NCBI GenBank assembly: GCA_002393195.1
Contig: DGIK01000017.1
Span: 1 to 15,340 of the forward strand
DNA: 15,340 nucleotides
Source: Bacteroidales bacterium UBA3824
Lineage (GTDB): Bacteria > Bacteroidota > Bacteroidia > Bacteroidales > UBA3824
Direction: 5' to 3'
In this document: piece after piece, positions 1-6,508 of the stretch
Layout of the letters: each line of letters begins with the position of its first letter
Position numbering within the stretch: position 1 is the first letter of the stretch
Notes under the pieces: generated by a model
The model's database searches: none
What the model was told of the DNA's origin: nothing
Seen by the model: the letters and a program-made list of their open reading frames with translations, nothing else
Program-made: the position numbers and the translations under genes

Positions 1-910
1 AAAACTTGTGGTTGATTTTGGCATTAAGGTCATAAAACCAATACGAAAACTTGCTGTCGGACGGCATAAACGGCGTAGCGACCACCGAAAAATACGTCGT
101 GCGGGCAGAAATATTGAAGGCTGTTTTGTCTTTTACAATGGGACCCTCAAAGTTGATGCGGGACGTGAGGAGTCCAATAGACACCGAGCCGTGGTATTTT
201 TGGAGGTCGCCGTCCTTGGTGCGCACGTCAATCACCGACGATGTCCTGCCATTATAACGCGCCGGAAACGAGCTTTTGTAGAACGACACTCTCTTGATGG
301 CTTCGGGCGTGAAAACGGAGAAGAATCCAAACAAGTGGTCGATTTTATAGACCGGCGCACCGTCGAGCAACACAAGGTTTTCGTCGCCATTGCCGCCACG
401 CACGAAGAACGAACTTGCGCCACCCACACCTTGCTGAACGCCGGGCGTCATTTGGATGGTGCGCATCAGGTCGGTCTCGCCGAGGAGTGTCGGGGTGTGT
501 TCAATCATTTTTACAGGGATGTCGAGGCTGCCCATACCCGTCGAAGCGATGCCCGCCTCGGCTTTTTCGGCTGTTACGACCACTTCCTCCAACTGATTGT
601 CGCCGGAAAGTAGGATGTTGATTACGGTGTCGTTGTTGAGGCGAAAATCCTTCCGCTGCGGCGTGTAGCCCACAAAAGAATAACTCAAACTCACATTGCC
701 CTTTGGCAGCGTGATGGAATAGAATCCAAATTCGTTGGTGATTGTACCCTGCGTAGTGCCGGTATTGAGGATAGTTGCGCCGAGAATGGTCTCCTTGGAT
801 TGCGCATCATTGATGTAACCACTGATAGTGGCACGTTCCTGCGCACTGACGGTGTTGATATTCAATGCAATAGCCGCCACAGGCAGGATAGTTTTTAGAG
901 TGTGTTTCAT
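1..910 (-). CDS. TonB-dependent outer-membrane receptor, N-terminal part (runs off the window)
   Basis: Read on the minus strand from the ATG at 910, the frame stays open to base 1 (303 codons), so only the N-terminus is present. Residues 1-23 form a signal peptide ending in VSA before QE. Residues about 25-103 are a carboxypeptidase-regulatory-like beta-sandwich (ISGYINDAQSKETILGATI, then NEFGFYSI and SFVGY). A TonB-box-like EEVVVTA follows at 108-114. The plug domain has typical signatures: a TPGVQQGVGG stretch, FFVRGGNGDENLVLLDGAPVY, and a Y-N-G-R-T-S-S-V-I-D turn. Such receptors import large or scarce substrates across the outer membrane using TonB energy. The substrate cannot be told from this part. 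It lies downstream of malP on the same strand but behind a strong terminator, so it is probably a separate unit. I could not pick a convincing promoter in 911-1050. Confidence 0.9.
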   Translation of the reverse strand, partial: MKHTLKTILPVAAIALNINTVSAQERATISGYINDAQSKETILGATILNTGTTQGTITNEFGFYSITLPKGNVSLSYSFVGYTPQRKDFRLNNDTVINILLSGDNQLEEVVVTAEKAEAGIASTGMGSLDIPVKMIEHTPTLLGETDLMRTIQMTPGVQQGVGGASSFFVRGGNGDENLVLLDGAPVYKIDHLFGFFSVFTPEAIKRVSFYKSSFPARYNGRTSSVIDVRTKDGDLQKYHGSVSIGLLTSRINFEGPIVKDKTAFNISARTTYFSVVATPFMPSDSKFSYWFYDLNAKINHKF

Positions 911-1053
911 TACAAATTGCTGTAAATCCAATAAAATGTTTAAATAATTTTTTGTTATGTTATATTGTATTAACACGCAAAGTGCAGGAAACCCTAAGAG
1001 GAAATTTGCAGAAAATGAAAAAATGGGGTGGGGGACACCCTTGCTTTTTATTG

Positions 1054-1091
1054 ATAAAAACATAAGGGCGTCGCACCTTGCGACGCCCTTA
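1054..1091 (-). terminator. Rho-independent terminator after malP
   Basis: A perfect 12-bp stem (1063-1074 with 1080-1091, containing AAGGGCGTCGC) closes a 5-base loop. On the minus strand it is followed after two bases by a T run (TGTTTTTATC). It sits 24 bp past the malP stop codon. It should end malP transcription and insulate the receptor gene downstream. Confidence 0.85.
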
Positions 1092-1114
1092 CACTACTAC
1101 TTACCTAAAACAAA

Positions 1115-3376
1115 TCACACTATTATTACTTCTTCATTAACAATTACTTCTGTTTCGGGGCCGGAGAGACGCTCGATGTGCGTGCCGGACTTGGAGACTT
1201 CAATTTTGAGGACATTGTCCTTGTGGCGGATTTGGAACGAATAACTGTTCCATTTTTCGGGCAGGACGGCGTTGAAGGAGAGCATACCGTTCTTGATGCG
1301 CATACCGCCAAACCCTTGAACCACAGTCATCCACGTGCCGCCCATCGAGGTGATGTGGCAGCCGTCGCAAGTGTCGTTGTTGTAGTCGTCGAGGTCGAGG
1401 CGCGAGGCGTTGAGGTAAAATTGGTATGCCTTGTCATAGAGTCCGACCTTAGCCGCGAGGATGTTGTGGATGCAACTCGACAGCGAACTCTCGTGAACCG
1501 TGAATTGCTCGTAAAACTCAAAATTGCGCTTGATGGTCTCCACGTCAAAATTGTCCTCAAAGAAATAAATTCCCTGCAAGACGTCCGCCTGTTTGATGTA
1601 GCAACTCCTCAAAATCCTGTCCCAAGACCAATGCTGATTGATTGGGCGCACCTTCGGGTCGAGCTGGCTTACTGGAATCAGTTCCTTGTCCAAGAAGCCG
1701 TCGTTTTGGATGAAAACTTTGCGTTTTTCGTCGTAACCGAGGTACATTTTTTCAATGATGTCGTTCCATTTTTCGGTTTCACGCTCATCGAAATTGGTTG
1801 TTTTACAGATTCTTGCAAAATCGTCAGGATAGTTTTTCTTCACGAAATCAATTGCAAAAATCGTGTACTTCATATTTTGGACGGCGGAATACGACGTGTA
1901 CCAATTGTTGTTGACATTATTTTCGTATTCATTGGGACCTGTAACACCGAGCATCACGTATTTTTCGCGCTCGACGCTCCAATTGACACGTTGCGCCCAA
2001 AATCTCGAAATACCAATCAAGACCTCCAAACCGTAATCCGCCAAATATTTCTGTTCGCCAGTGTAATTGACGTAAATCCTTACAGCATTGGCGATTGCGG
2101 CGTTGCGGTGGATTTCCTCAAAGGTGATTTCCCATTCGTTGTGGCACTCCTCGCCGTTGATTGTAACCATCGGATAGAGAGCCGCGCCGCCCGTGAAACC
2201 AAGTTTTTCGGCATTTTCGATGGCTTTTGCGAGGTGTTTCCATCGATACACCAACAATGAATGTGCAACTTTTTTGTCGGCGGTTGCAAGGTAGAACGGA
2301 AGACAGTAAGCCTCTGTGTCCCAATAAGTTGTGCCACCGTATTTTTCGCCGGTAAAACCTTTTGGACCGATGTTCAACCTTTCGTCTCTGCCGGTGTAAG
2401 TTTGGTTCAGTTGGAAAATATTGAACCTAATGCCCTGTTGTGCAGCCACATCGCCGTCGATGATGATGTCGGATTCCTGCCATTTCAAGTCCCAAGCGCG
2501 TTCCTGTTCGGCGAGCAAAGTCTCAAAACCCGCGCTCACAGCCTCGTAAAGCACCGCGTCGGTCTTGGCCTCAATTTCGTCGGGAGTGTAATACATCGTA
2601 GATGTTATGCAGGCATATTTGTTGATTACGACTGTCTCGTTCTCCTTGAGTGTCAGGTAGAAACGCTTGCCGGCGTACTTCTCGCGGAGGATTGGTTCGT
2701 CATTTTTGGTGTCAACGCTAAACCTCGTAACCGCCGCCGTGCAGACCTGAAATTTGGTCTTTTTGGTCTCGGCTGTCACGGAAATGCTGTCGTCGGCGTG
2801 TTTTGAAATCTCCACCCAAAACTTTTCGTCGTAATTGGAATCCTGATTTACAATGTCGGCGTCAACGTCCGAAATTACCGTTGCCATTGCGCTGAAATTC
2901 AGCGGTTTCACTGTATATTTGATTGCGCCAATTTCGTCGCGGACGATTGACATAAATCTTGTGGAATTGACCTCCAAACGCTTGCCGCTCTGCAATGTCG
3001 CCACAAAATGACGTTCCAAAACGCCGCGTTTCATATCAAGCACACGCGAAAAATTGTCAACTTTGCATTTTGCCAAATCCAACTCCTCGCCCTCGATGTT
3101 GATATGGATTCCAATCCACGAAGGCGCGTTCAACATTTTGGCAAAATACTCCGGGTAGCCGTTTTTCCACCAACCCACGCGGGTCTTGTCGGGGTAGTAA
3201 ACGCCTGATACATAACTGCCTTGCAGTGTGTTGCCGGTGAATGTCTCCTCAAAATTGGCGCGTTGTCCGCCCTTGCCGTTGCCGATGGAGCAAACGCTCT
3301 CGGAATTGCGGTTGAGGTCGTCATTGAAGCCCTCCTCGATTATCCGCCACGGATCGTGCTTTATGTAGTTTTTCAT
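1115..3376 (-). CDS. malP: Maltose phosphorylase, glycoside hydrolase family 65
   Basis: This 753-residue protein has the usual length and layout of GH65 disaccharide phosphorylases: an N-terminal beta-sandwich, then an (alpha/alpha)6 barrel and a small C-terminal sheet. The motif GVTGPNEYENN places the general acid at Glu483 (known to correspond to about Glu487 in Lactobacillus brevis maltose phosphorylase). The segment starting at His412, HNEWEITFEE, matches the substrate-specificity loop of maltose rather than trehalose or kojibiose phosphorylases. The expected reaction is maltose plus phosphate to glucose plus beta-D-glucose 1-phosphate, in the cytoplasm; no signal peptide is seen. I chose the ATG at 3376 (MKNYIKHDPW) because it matches family N-termini. 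The longer frame from 3526 would run back through the promoter and operators. PgmB, an MFS transporter and a LacI regulator nearby complete a maltose pathway. Another GH65 specificity remains possible but less likely. Confidence 0.92.
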   Translation of the reverse strand: MKNYIKHDPWRIIEEGFNDDLNRNSESVCSIGNGKGGQRANFEETFTGNTLQGSYVSGVYYPDKTRVGWWKNGYPEYFAKMLNAPSWIGIHINIEGEELDLAKCKVDNFSRVLDMKRGVLERHFVATLQSGKRLEVNSTRFMSIVRDEIGAIKYTVKPLNFSAMATVISDVDADIVNQDSNYDEKFWVEISKHADDSISVTAETKKTKFQVCTAAVTRFSVDTKNDEPILREKYAGKRFYLTLKENETVVINKYACITSTMYYTPDEIEAKTDAVLYEAVSAGFETLLAEQERAWDLKWQESDIIIDGDVAAQQGIRFNIFQLNQTYTGRDERLNIGPKGFTGEKYGGTTYWDTEAYCLPFYLATADKKVAHSLLVYRWKHLAKAIENAEKLGFTGGAALYPMVTINGEECHNEWEITFEEIHRNAAIANAVRIYVNYTGEQKYLADYGLEVLIGISRFWAQRVNWSVEREKYVMLGVTGPNEYENNVNNNWYTSYSAVQNMKYTIFAIDFVKKNYPDDFARICKTTNFDERETEKWNDIIEKMYLGYDEKRKVFIQNDGFLDKELIPVSQLDPKVRPINQHWSWDRILRSCYIKQADVLQGIYFFEDNFDVETIKRNFEFYEQFTVHESSLSSCIHNILAAKVGLYDKAYQFYLNASRLDLDDYNNDTCDGCHITSMGGTWMTVVQGFGGMRIKNGMLSFNAVLPEKWNSYSFQIRHKDNVLKIEVSKSGTHIERLSGPETEVIVNEEVIIV

Positions 3377-3439
3377 ATTTTTATAGGTTTTTCTAATGAT
3401 TTCGTGCTGCAATTTTACATTATATTTGATTGGTAAACA

Positions 3440-3447
3440 CAAAATTA
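3440..3447 (-). promoter_or_regulatory. Candidate malP promoter -7 element
   Basis: On the minus strand the bases read TAATTTTG, a full match to the Bacteroidota -7 consensus TAnnTTTG. It lies 63 bp before the malP ATG. The -33 position holds TTTT rather than TTTG, so the -33 element looks weak. The paired palindromes begin about 28 bp further upstream. Confidence 0.5.
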
Positions 3448-3472
3448 TCATTGAAATCACATCAAAAAAATG

Positions 3473-3499
3473 CGCAAACGTTTGCAACAAACGTTTGCG
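3473..3499. promoter_or_regulatory. Tandem LacI-family operators upstream of malP
   Basis: Two copies of the palindrome CAAACGTTTG (3475-3484 and 3488-3497) are centred 13 bp apart. The first is embedded in the perfect 12-mer GCAAACGTTTGC (3474-3485). The whole block is also an 11-bp inverted repeat (CGCAAACGTTT at 3473-3483, its complement at 3489-3499). A palindrome with a central CG is the normal target of LacI-family proteins, and this core is the same as that of the well-known PurR box. A third copy lies at 7921-7930, next to a LacI-family gene. Binding by that regulator is inferred. Confidence 0.8.
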
Positions 3500-3534
3500 A
3501 AAAAACAAATTATTTTGTGTCCACATACAAATTG

Positions 3535-3564
3535 TTTGTTATCTAAAATATTTCACTAACTTTG
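3535..3564 (+). promoter_or_regulatory. Bacteroidota-type promoter for the TPR-CHAT gene
   Basis: TTTG at 3535-3538 and TAACTTTG at 3557-3564 are separated by 18 bp, matching the Bacteroidota -33/-7 consensus. The start codon at 3587 would give a leader of only about 16 bases. It diverges from the malP promoter, with the paired operators 36 bp upstream of the -33 element. Confidence 0.7.
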
Positions 3565-3586
3565 CCACATTAAAATAATTGCGCCT

Positions 3587-4231
3587 ATGAAAAAAATGAT
3601 TGCAATATTGATGATTATGATACCGCTTGCGGCACTCTCGCAGGCGAAAAAATCCGACGCTTTTTATTATAAAGGGTTTGAATTGATTAATGCAAAAAAA
3701 TACAAGGAAGCCATTTCGCATTATGAAAAATGCAGCCTGTTGGACAAGGAGGATTACGACATATCGGAGGGCGCGTTTTATTACCGCTCCGAAGAGAAAA
3801 TAATCGAATGTTATGAGGCTCTTGCAGAAGAATATTTTGCCAAGTACAATTTTGACAAAGCCCTCAGATACAGTAGGTTGAAATTAAATTTGACTAAAAA
3901 AATTTTTGGAGGAAACGACCGCGTTTTCGCTCAGAGTTTAGAGGAACTTGCAACTATCAATTCCGATTATGGCAACAATTCCGAGGCGGTGGAATTGCAA
4001 TCGGAAGCCGTAAAAATCTACAAAAAACTCTATGGCGACCAAAGTGAGGATTATGCGAGAGCATTGGGTAGTCTTGTTTATTATAACTATCAGATTGGCA
4101 ACTATATAGAGGCATTAAAACTTGAAAAAATTGCAATAAAAATTCGTCAAGAACTTTTTGGCGACGACAGCCCCGAATTTGCAGGTTCGGCTGACAATCT
4201 TGCTTCAAAAATCTATCGGGCAGCGGCATAA
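3587..4231 (+). pseudogene. N-terminal TPR remnant of a TPR-CHAT protein
   Basis: The frame encodes 214 residues. It starts with a signal peptide-like segment (MKKMIAILMIMIPLAALSQA) and continues with TPR units. One unit covers about residues 24-50. Two further units have the 42-residue period of kinesin-light-chain-type TPRs, beginning at GGNDRVFAQ and GDQSEDYAR. A third such unit begins GDDSPEFAGSADNLAS and breaks off. After NLAS the frame reads seven unrelated residues (KIYRAAA) and stops. The neighbouring frame then reads FKNLSGSGINILHIATHGF, the natural lead-in to a CHAT domain. The simplest reading is an intact TPR-CHAT gene that lost its middle (remaining TPRs and the first half of CHAT) by a deletion that shifts the frame near 4200-4207. 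The promoter upstream is intact, so a truncated exported TPR protein may still be made. A real split gene pair is the alternative. Confidence 0.75.
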
Positions 4232-4743
4232 ATATTTTGCACATTGCGACTCACGGTTTTTATAGGAGCAACAGTTTTTTGGGCGGTTCTGTTTTTGGTT
4301 TTCATAATCAAAACAGTGAAGATATATTGCTAAGCCACAGCGGATTACTGATGGCGGGTGCAAATTATGCACTCAATCCCGACAATGAAATTACTGACGG
4401 CTTCGACGATGGAATTTTGACGGCAAAGGAAATTTCGCGGCTCGATTTCAGTGGGTTGGATTTGGTGATTTTGTCAGCGTGCGAAACGGCGTTAGGCGAC
4501 CTCGGCGACGATGGAGTTTTTGGATTGCAACGTGGTTTTAAGAAGGCGGGGGCGCAGACAATCATTATGAGTCTTTGGGAGGTTGACGACTACGCCACGC
4601 AACTTCTGATGGTGGAATTTTTCAAAAAACTTGGTTCGGGACTCTCGAAACGCGACGCCTTCAACGCCGCCCAAGAATACGTCAAAAGCAAAACTTCCGA
4701 CCCAAAATATTGGGCAGCGTTTATCATTGTGGATGCGCTGTGA
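4195..4743 (+). pseudogene. C-terminal CHAT (caspase-like) domain remnant
   Basis: Frame +1 is open from just after a TGA at 4192-4194 to the TGA at 4741-4743. Its only early start candidate is TTG at 4237. It encodes the second half of a CHAT domain: HIATHGF with the catalytic His codon at 4252-4254, then LSACETALGD with the catalytic Cys codon at 4480-4482. GVFGLQRGFKKAGAQTIIMSLWEVDD and a C-terminal WAAFIIVDAL follow as in family members. CHAT domains are caspase-clan proteases, often fused to TPRs. The first half of the domain, normally some 100-150 residues with the early core strands, is missing, so folding as an active protease is doubtful. The sequence before the TTG is recognisable CHAT sequence (FKNLSGSGINIL), which argues against a genuine start there and for a deletion junction with the upstream TPR frame. 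Confidence 0.75.
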
Positions 4744-4807
4744 TGGACAATTACGCAAACTTCTGGAACAAATGTTTGTGAAAAAAATTATAAAAACATC
4801 TATAAAT

Positions 4808-4838
4808 TTTGTAATATTACTCAGATTAGTTATATTTG
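4808..4838 (+). promoter_or_regulatory. Bacteroidota-type promoter for the two-gene unknown cassette
   Basis: TTTG at 4808-4811, a 19-bp spacer and TATATTTG at 4831-4838 match the -33/-7 consensus. Only 14 bp separate it from the ATG at 4853, so the leader would be very short. It lies just past the CHAT remnant, giving the next two genes their own transcription start. Confidence 0.75.
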
Positions 4839-4852
4839 CGCAAAACAACAAT

Positions 4853-5269
4853 ATGAAAAAATTCAAATATCAATCGGAAATAGACGCGCTTATCAACAAA
4901 GGCAAAAAGATGCCAGATATTTTTTTGCCGGAGAATAAGGAGGCATATAGATTTGTGTTTTGCAGGTCGATAATCAATCACTTGCCAGTGTATATCCAAA
5001 AGCCGCAAAGGGCATTGAAAGACAATGCTGTGGTCGAAGGGTATGCTCTTTCGTGTTTTGAAACGAAGGATGCCGCCGACAAAATGCAGCAACGTCTCGT
5101 CGCAAAATTTAATGCCATCGGCGATTCGTTGTGCTGTGGAATCATCGAAAATCTTGACGGAATGATTACTGCACCGTCGCCAGCGTCAAGGCATTTTGAA
5201 TTGTTTGAATTTGAAAATTGTGATTTGTCAACTAAATTTAAAGTCATCAAAACCTATGGAAACTTTTAA
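4853..5269 (+). CDS. Unknown protein, first gene of a two-gene cassette
   Basis: I do not recognise this 138-residue protein with certainty. It has no signal peptide or membrane segment and looks like a small soluble alpha/beta protein. Visible landmarks are an early charged stretch (SEIDALINKGKKMPDIFLP), then RFVFCRSIINHLPVYIQKP, then GYALSCFETKDAADKMQQRL, and a C-terminal HFELFEFENCDLS. The start MKKFKYQSEID at 4853 was chosen because the promoter ends 14 bp upstream; the frame continues further back only through promoter and CHAT-remnant sequence. Its last 14 bases overlap the start of the next gene in another frame, suggesting translational coupling. AT-rich base use resembles the CHAT gene rather than malP or pgmB. 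A small-protein pair of this form could be accessory (for example immunity-like), but nothing in the sequence proves a function. Confidence 0.75.
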   Translation: MKKFKYQSEIDALINKGKKMPDIFLPENKEAYRFVFCRSIINHLPVYIQKPQRALKDNAVVEGYALSCFETKDAADKMQQRLVAKFNAIGDSLCCGIIENLDGMITAPSPASRHFELFEFENCDLSTKFKVIKTYGNF

Positions 5270-5732
5270 CTATATCGGACAAAAATCAGGCATTGACTAC
5301 AACCACATCACAAAAATAGTAAATCTGATGTATTTTGAAGGACCTCTCCTCGCATATTATGTGGGTGTCAACGGCGAGAATTATCTGTTGTATTGGATTG
5401 ACAACGATGAAAAATATAATAGATGGCTTGTTTTTACCACGGAAGTTGAATCTGTATATAGATACATCTCGGGAAAAACAAGCCTCCTAAATCTATTGAA
5501 AAAATATAGCAACGACCAAATAGCCGTGGTTGATATTGACAACGATATCAATTTCTATGAACGCGGAATTATTAGACGCAATATGTTAAAAACCAGTTAT
5601 TTGCCAGGCAGAGACAGTTATTTTGACATTTTGGACGTCGATTGCTCCCCCTACCGTGAAGACCGTGCAATTTGCAGGCTTTCAACGGCAGGTGGAAGGA
5701 AAAAACTCAAAACTTCAACTTATCAAGCCTAA
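5256..5732 (+). CDS. Unknown protein, second gene of the cassette
   Basis: This 158-residue protein begins METFNYIGQKSG at 5256, inside the 3' end of the preceding gene (14-bp overlap). Its core, YFEGPLLAYYVGVNGENYLLYWIDND followed by RWLVFTTEVESVYRYISGKTSL, reads as paired beta strands and a helix. From memory this resembles the family named DUF6575, but I could not check it. No signal peptide or transmembrane segment is visible. The last 8 codons (about KLKTSTYQA and stop) are read from the antisense of the pgmB 3' end, a 26-bp tail-to-tail overlap. Those residues look like read-through after a junction, so the natural C-terminus may have been lost. It is probably co-transcribed with the gene before it. 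Function unknown. Confidence 0.72.
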   Translation: METFNYIGQKSGIDYNHITKIVNLMYFEGPLLAYYVGVNGENYLLYWIDNDEKYNRWLVFTTEVESVYRYISGKTSLLNLLKKYSNDQIAVVDIDNDINFYERGIIRRNMLKTSYLPGRDSYFDILDVDCSPYREDRAICRLSTAGGRKKLKTSTYQA

Positions 5733-6345
5733 ATCCCACAAAATTTGGAATCACCATTTCAGCCTTGCCCAAGGTCGTCGGACTGCCGATGCCAACAGCC
5801 TTCATTCCGGCGTTGTGCGCAGCCTCGACTCCTGCCTCGGCATCCTCAAAGACAATACATTCGGACGGCTCAACGCCCAACAACTCAGCACCTTTCAAGA
5901 ATACTTCGGGGTCGGGTTTTGCCTTCGAGACCATCGTGCCGTCGGCAACTGCGTCAAAATATTTTGCCAATCCAGTGCGCTCCAAAATCAGCGGAGTATT
6001 TTTGGACGCCGAACCGATTGCAGTCTTGATGCCCGCCGCCTTCACCTCCTTCAAGAAATCCTCCACACCGGGCAAAATTTCGTCGGGAGTCATCTTGGCA
6101 ATGTAACTGCGGTAGAGGTCGTTTTTCTCAGTTGCCGCCGCTTCCTTGGCGTCGTCCGACATAATCACGCCGCCGATTTCAAGCAAAATCTCCAACGATT
6201 TCATCCTCGAAACGCCTTTCAAACGCTCGTTGTCCTTCTCCGTAAATTCAAAACCTAACTTGTCGGCGAGTGCCTTCCACGCCAAATAATGGTACTTCGC
6301 AGAATCCACCAAAACGCCGTCAAGGTCAAAAATCAATGCTTTCAT
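5707..6345 (-). CDS. pgmB: Beta-phosphoglucomutase (HAD superfamily)
   Basis: This 212-residue protein matches beta-phosphoglucomutases in length and motifs. HAD motif I is FDLDGVLVDS, with the phosphorylated Asp7 and the acid/base Asp9. The cap helix signature is RLKGVSRMKSLEILL. Motif II is IGSASKN, motif III the Lys in KAKPDPEVF, and motif IV the acidic pair in VFEDAEAG. It converts beta-glucose 1-phosphate, the product of maltose phosphorylase, to glucose 6-phosphate through beta-glucose 1,6-bisphosphate, linking maltose to glycolysis. I chose the ATG at 6345 (MKALIFDLDGV), which fits the family. An in-frame ATG at 6363 would add only MFKKTK. It lies downstream of the MFS transporter gene on the same strand (163 bp gap with repeats) and upstream of malP, but is separated from malP by the plus-strand cassette. 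Confidence 0.93.
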   Translation of the reverse strand: MKALIFDLDGVLVDSAKYHYLAWKALADKLGFEFTEKDNERLKGVSRMKSLEILLEIGGVIMSDDAKEAAATEKNDLYRSYIAKMTPDEILPGVEDFLKEVKAAGIKTAIGSASKNTPLILERTGLAKYFDAVADGTMVSKAKPDPEVFLKGAELLGVEPSECIVFEDAEAGVEAAHNAGMKAVGIGSPTTLGKAEMVIPNFVGFRLDKLKF

Positions 6346-6381
6346 TTTAGTTTTTTTGAACAATAATTTCTATGTTTTTAC

Positions 6382-6395
6382 GCCGCTTGCGCGGC
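6382..6395. other. Small GC-rich hairpin upstream of pgmB
   Basis: GCCGC and GCGGC (6382-6386 and 6391-6395) pair around the loop TTGC. There is no T run after it on the minus strand, so it is not a minus-strand terminator. It may belong to the leader of pgmB or to the adjacent repeat cluster. Confidence 0.4.
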
Positions 6396-6406
6396 TATTT
6401 TGTTAA

Positions 6407-6471
6407 CGAAAATTACCGTCAATTTTCAAAAAATTACCGTCAATTGACGTCCAAATTGACGGTAATTTTCG
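6407..6471. repeat. Three phased copies of an AATTACCGTCAATT repeat
   Basis: The 14-bp core AATTACCGTCAATT occurs at 6411-6424 and 6432-6445, and in reverse complement at 6454-6467. Start-to-start distances are 21 and 22 bp, two helical turns. The outer copies extend to a 19-bp inverted repeat (6407-6425 with 6453-6471). The middle copy runs into a 12-bp palindrome, CGTCAATTGACG (6438-6449). It fills much of the 163-bp gap between the transporter gene and pgmB and could be a regulatory array, a transcript stem-loop or a small intergenic repeat element. Confidence 0.8.
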
Positions 6472-6482
6472 TTTATAAAACC

Positions 6483-6500
6483 CAACGCCGCAAGGCGTTG
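6483..6500 (-). terminator. Weak terminator hairpin after the MFS transporter gene
   Basis: A 7-bp stem (CAACGCC at 6483-6489 with GGCGTTG at 6494-6500) closes a 4-base loop, 8 bp past the stop codon. On the minus strand it is followed by GGTTTTAT. The T run is short, so partial read-through into pgmB is likely. Confidence 0.45.
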
Positions 6501-6508
6501 CCTCATTA

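Noticed and set aside
1026..1040. Hairpin GGGTG/CACCC as a plus-strand terminator
   Set aside because: Only 5 bp of stem with a G-rich loop, and no plus-strand gene ends upstream of it.
1178..2260. 360-codon open frame on the plus strand inside malP
   Set aside because: It is the antisense of a clearly recognised gene, has no family resemblance and contains low-complexity valine-rich sequence.
3377..3526. Longer start for malP at 3526 (50 more residues)
   Set aside because: The extension runs through the two operator palindromes and the candidate promoter and does not match GH65 N-termini.
3587..4743. Intact two-gene caspase/TPR defence system
   Set aside because: The CHAT half lacks its N-terminal core and a normal start codon, and recognisable CHAT sequence lies upstream of the TTG, so a deletion is the simpler explanation.
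4768..4779. ACAAATGTTTGT as a fourth LacI operator
   Set aside because: It differs at the centre of the core, breaking the CG step and the symmetry, and lies by the unrelated cassette promoter.
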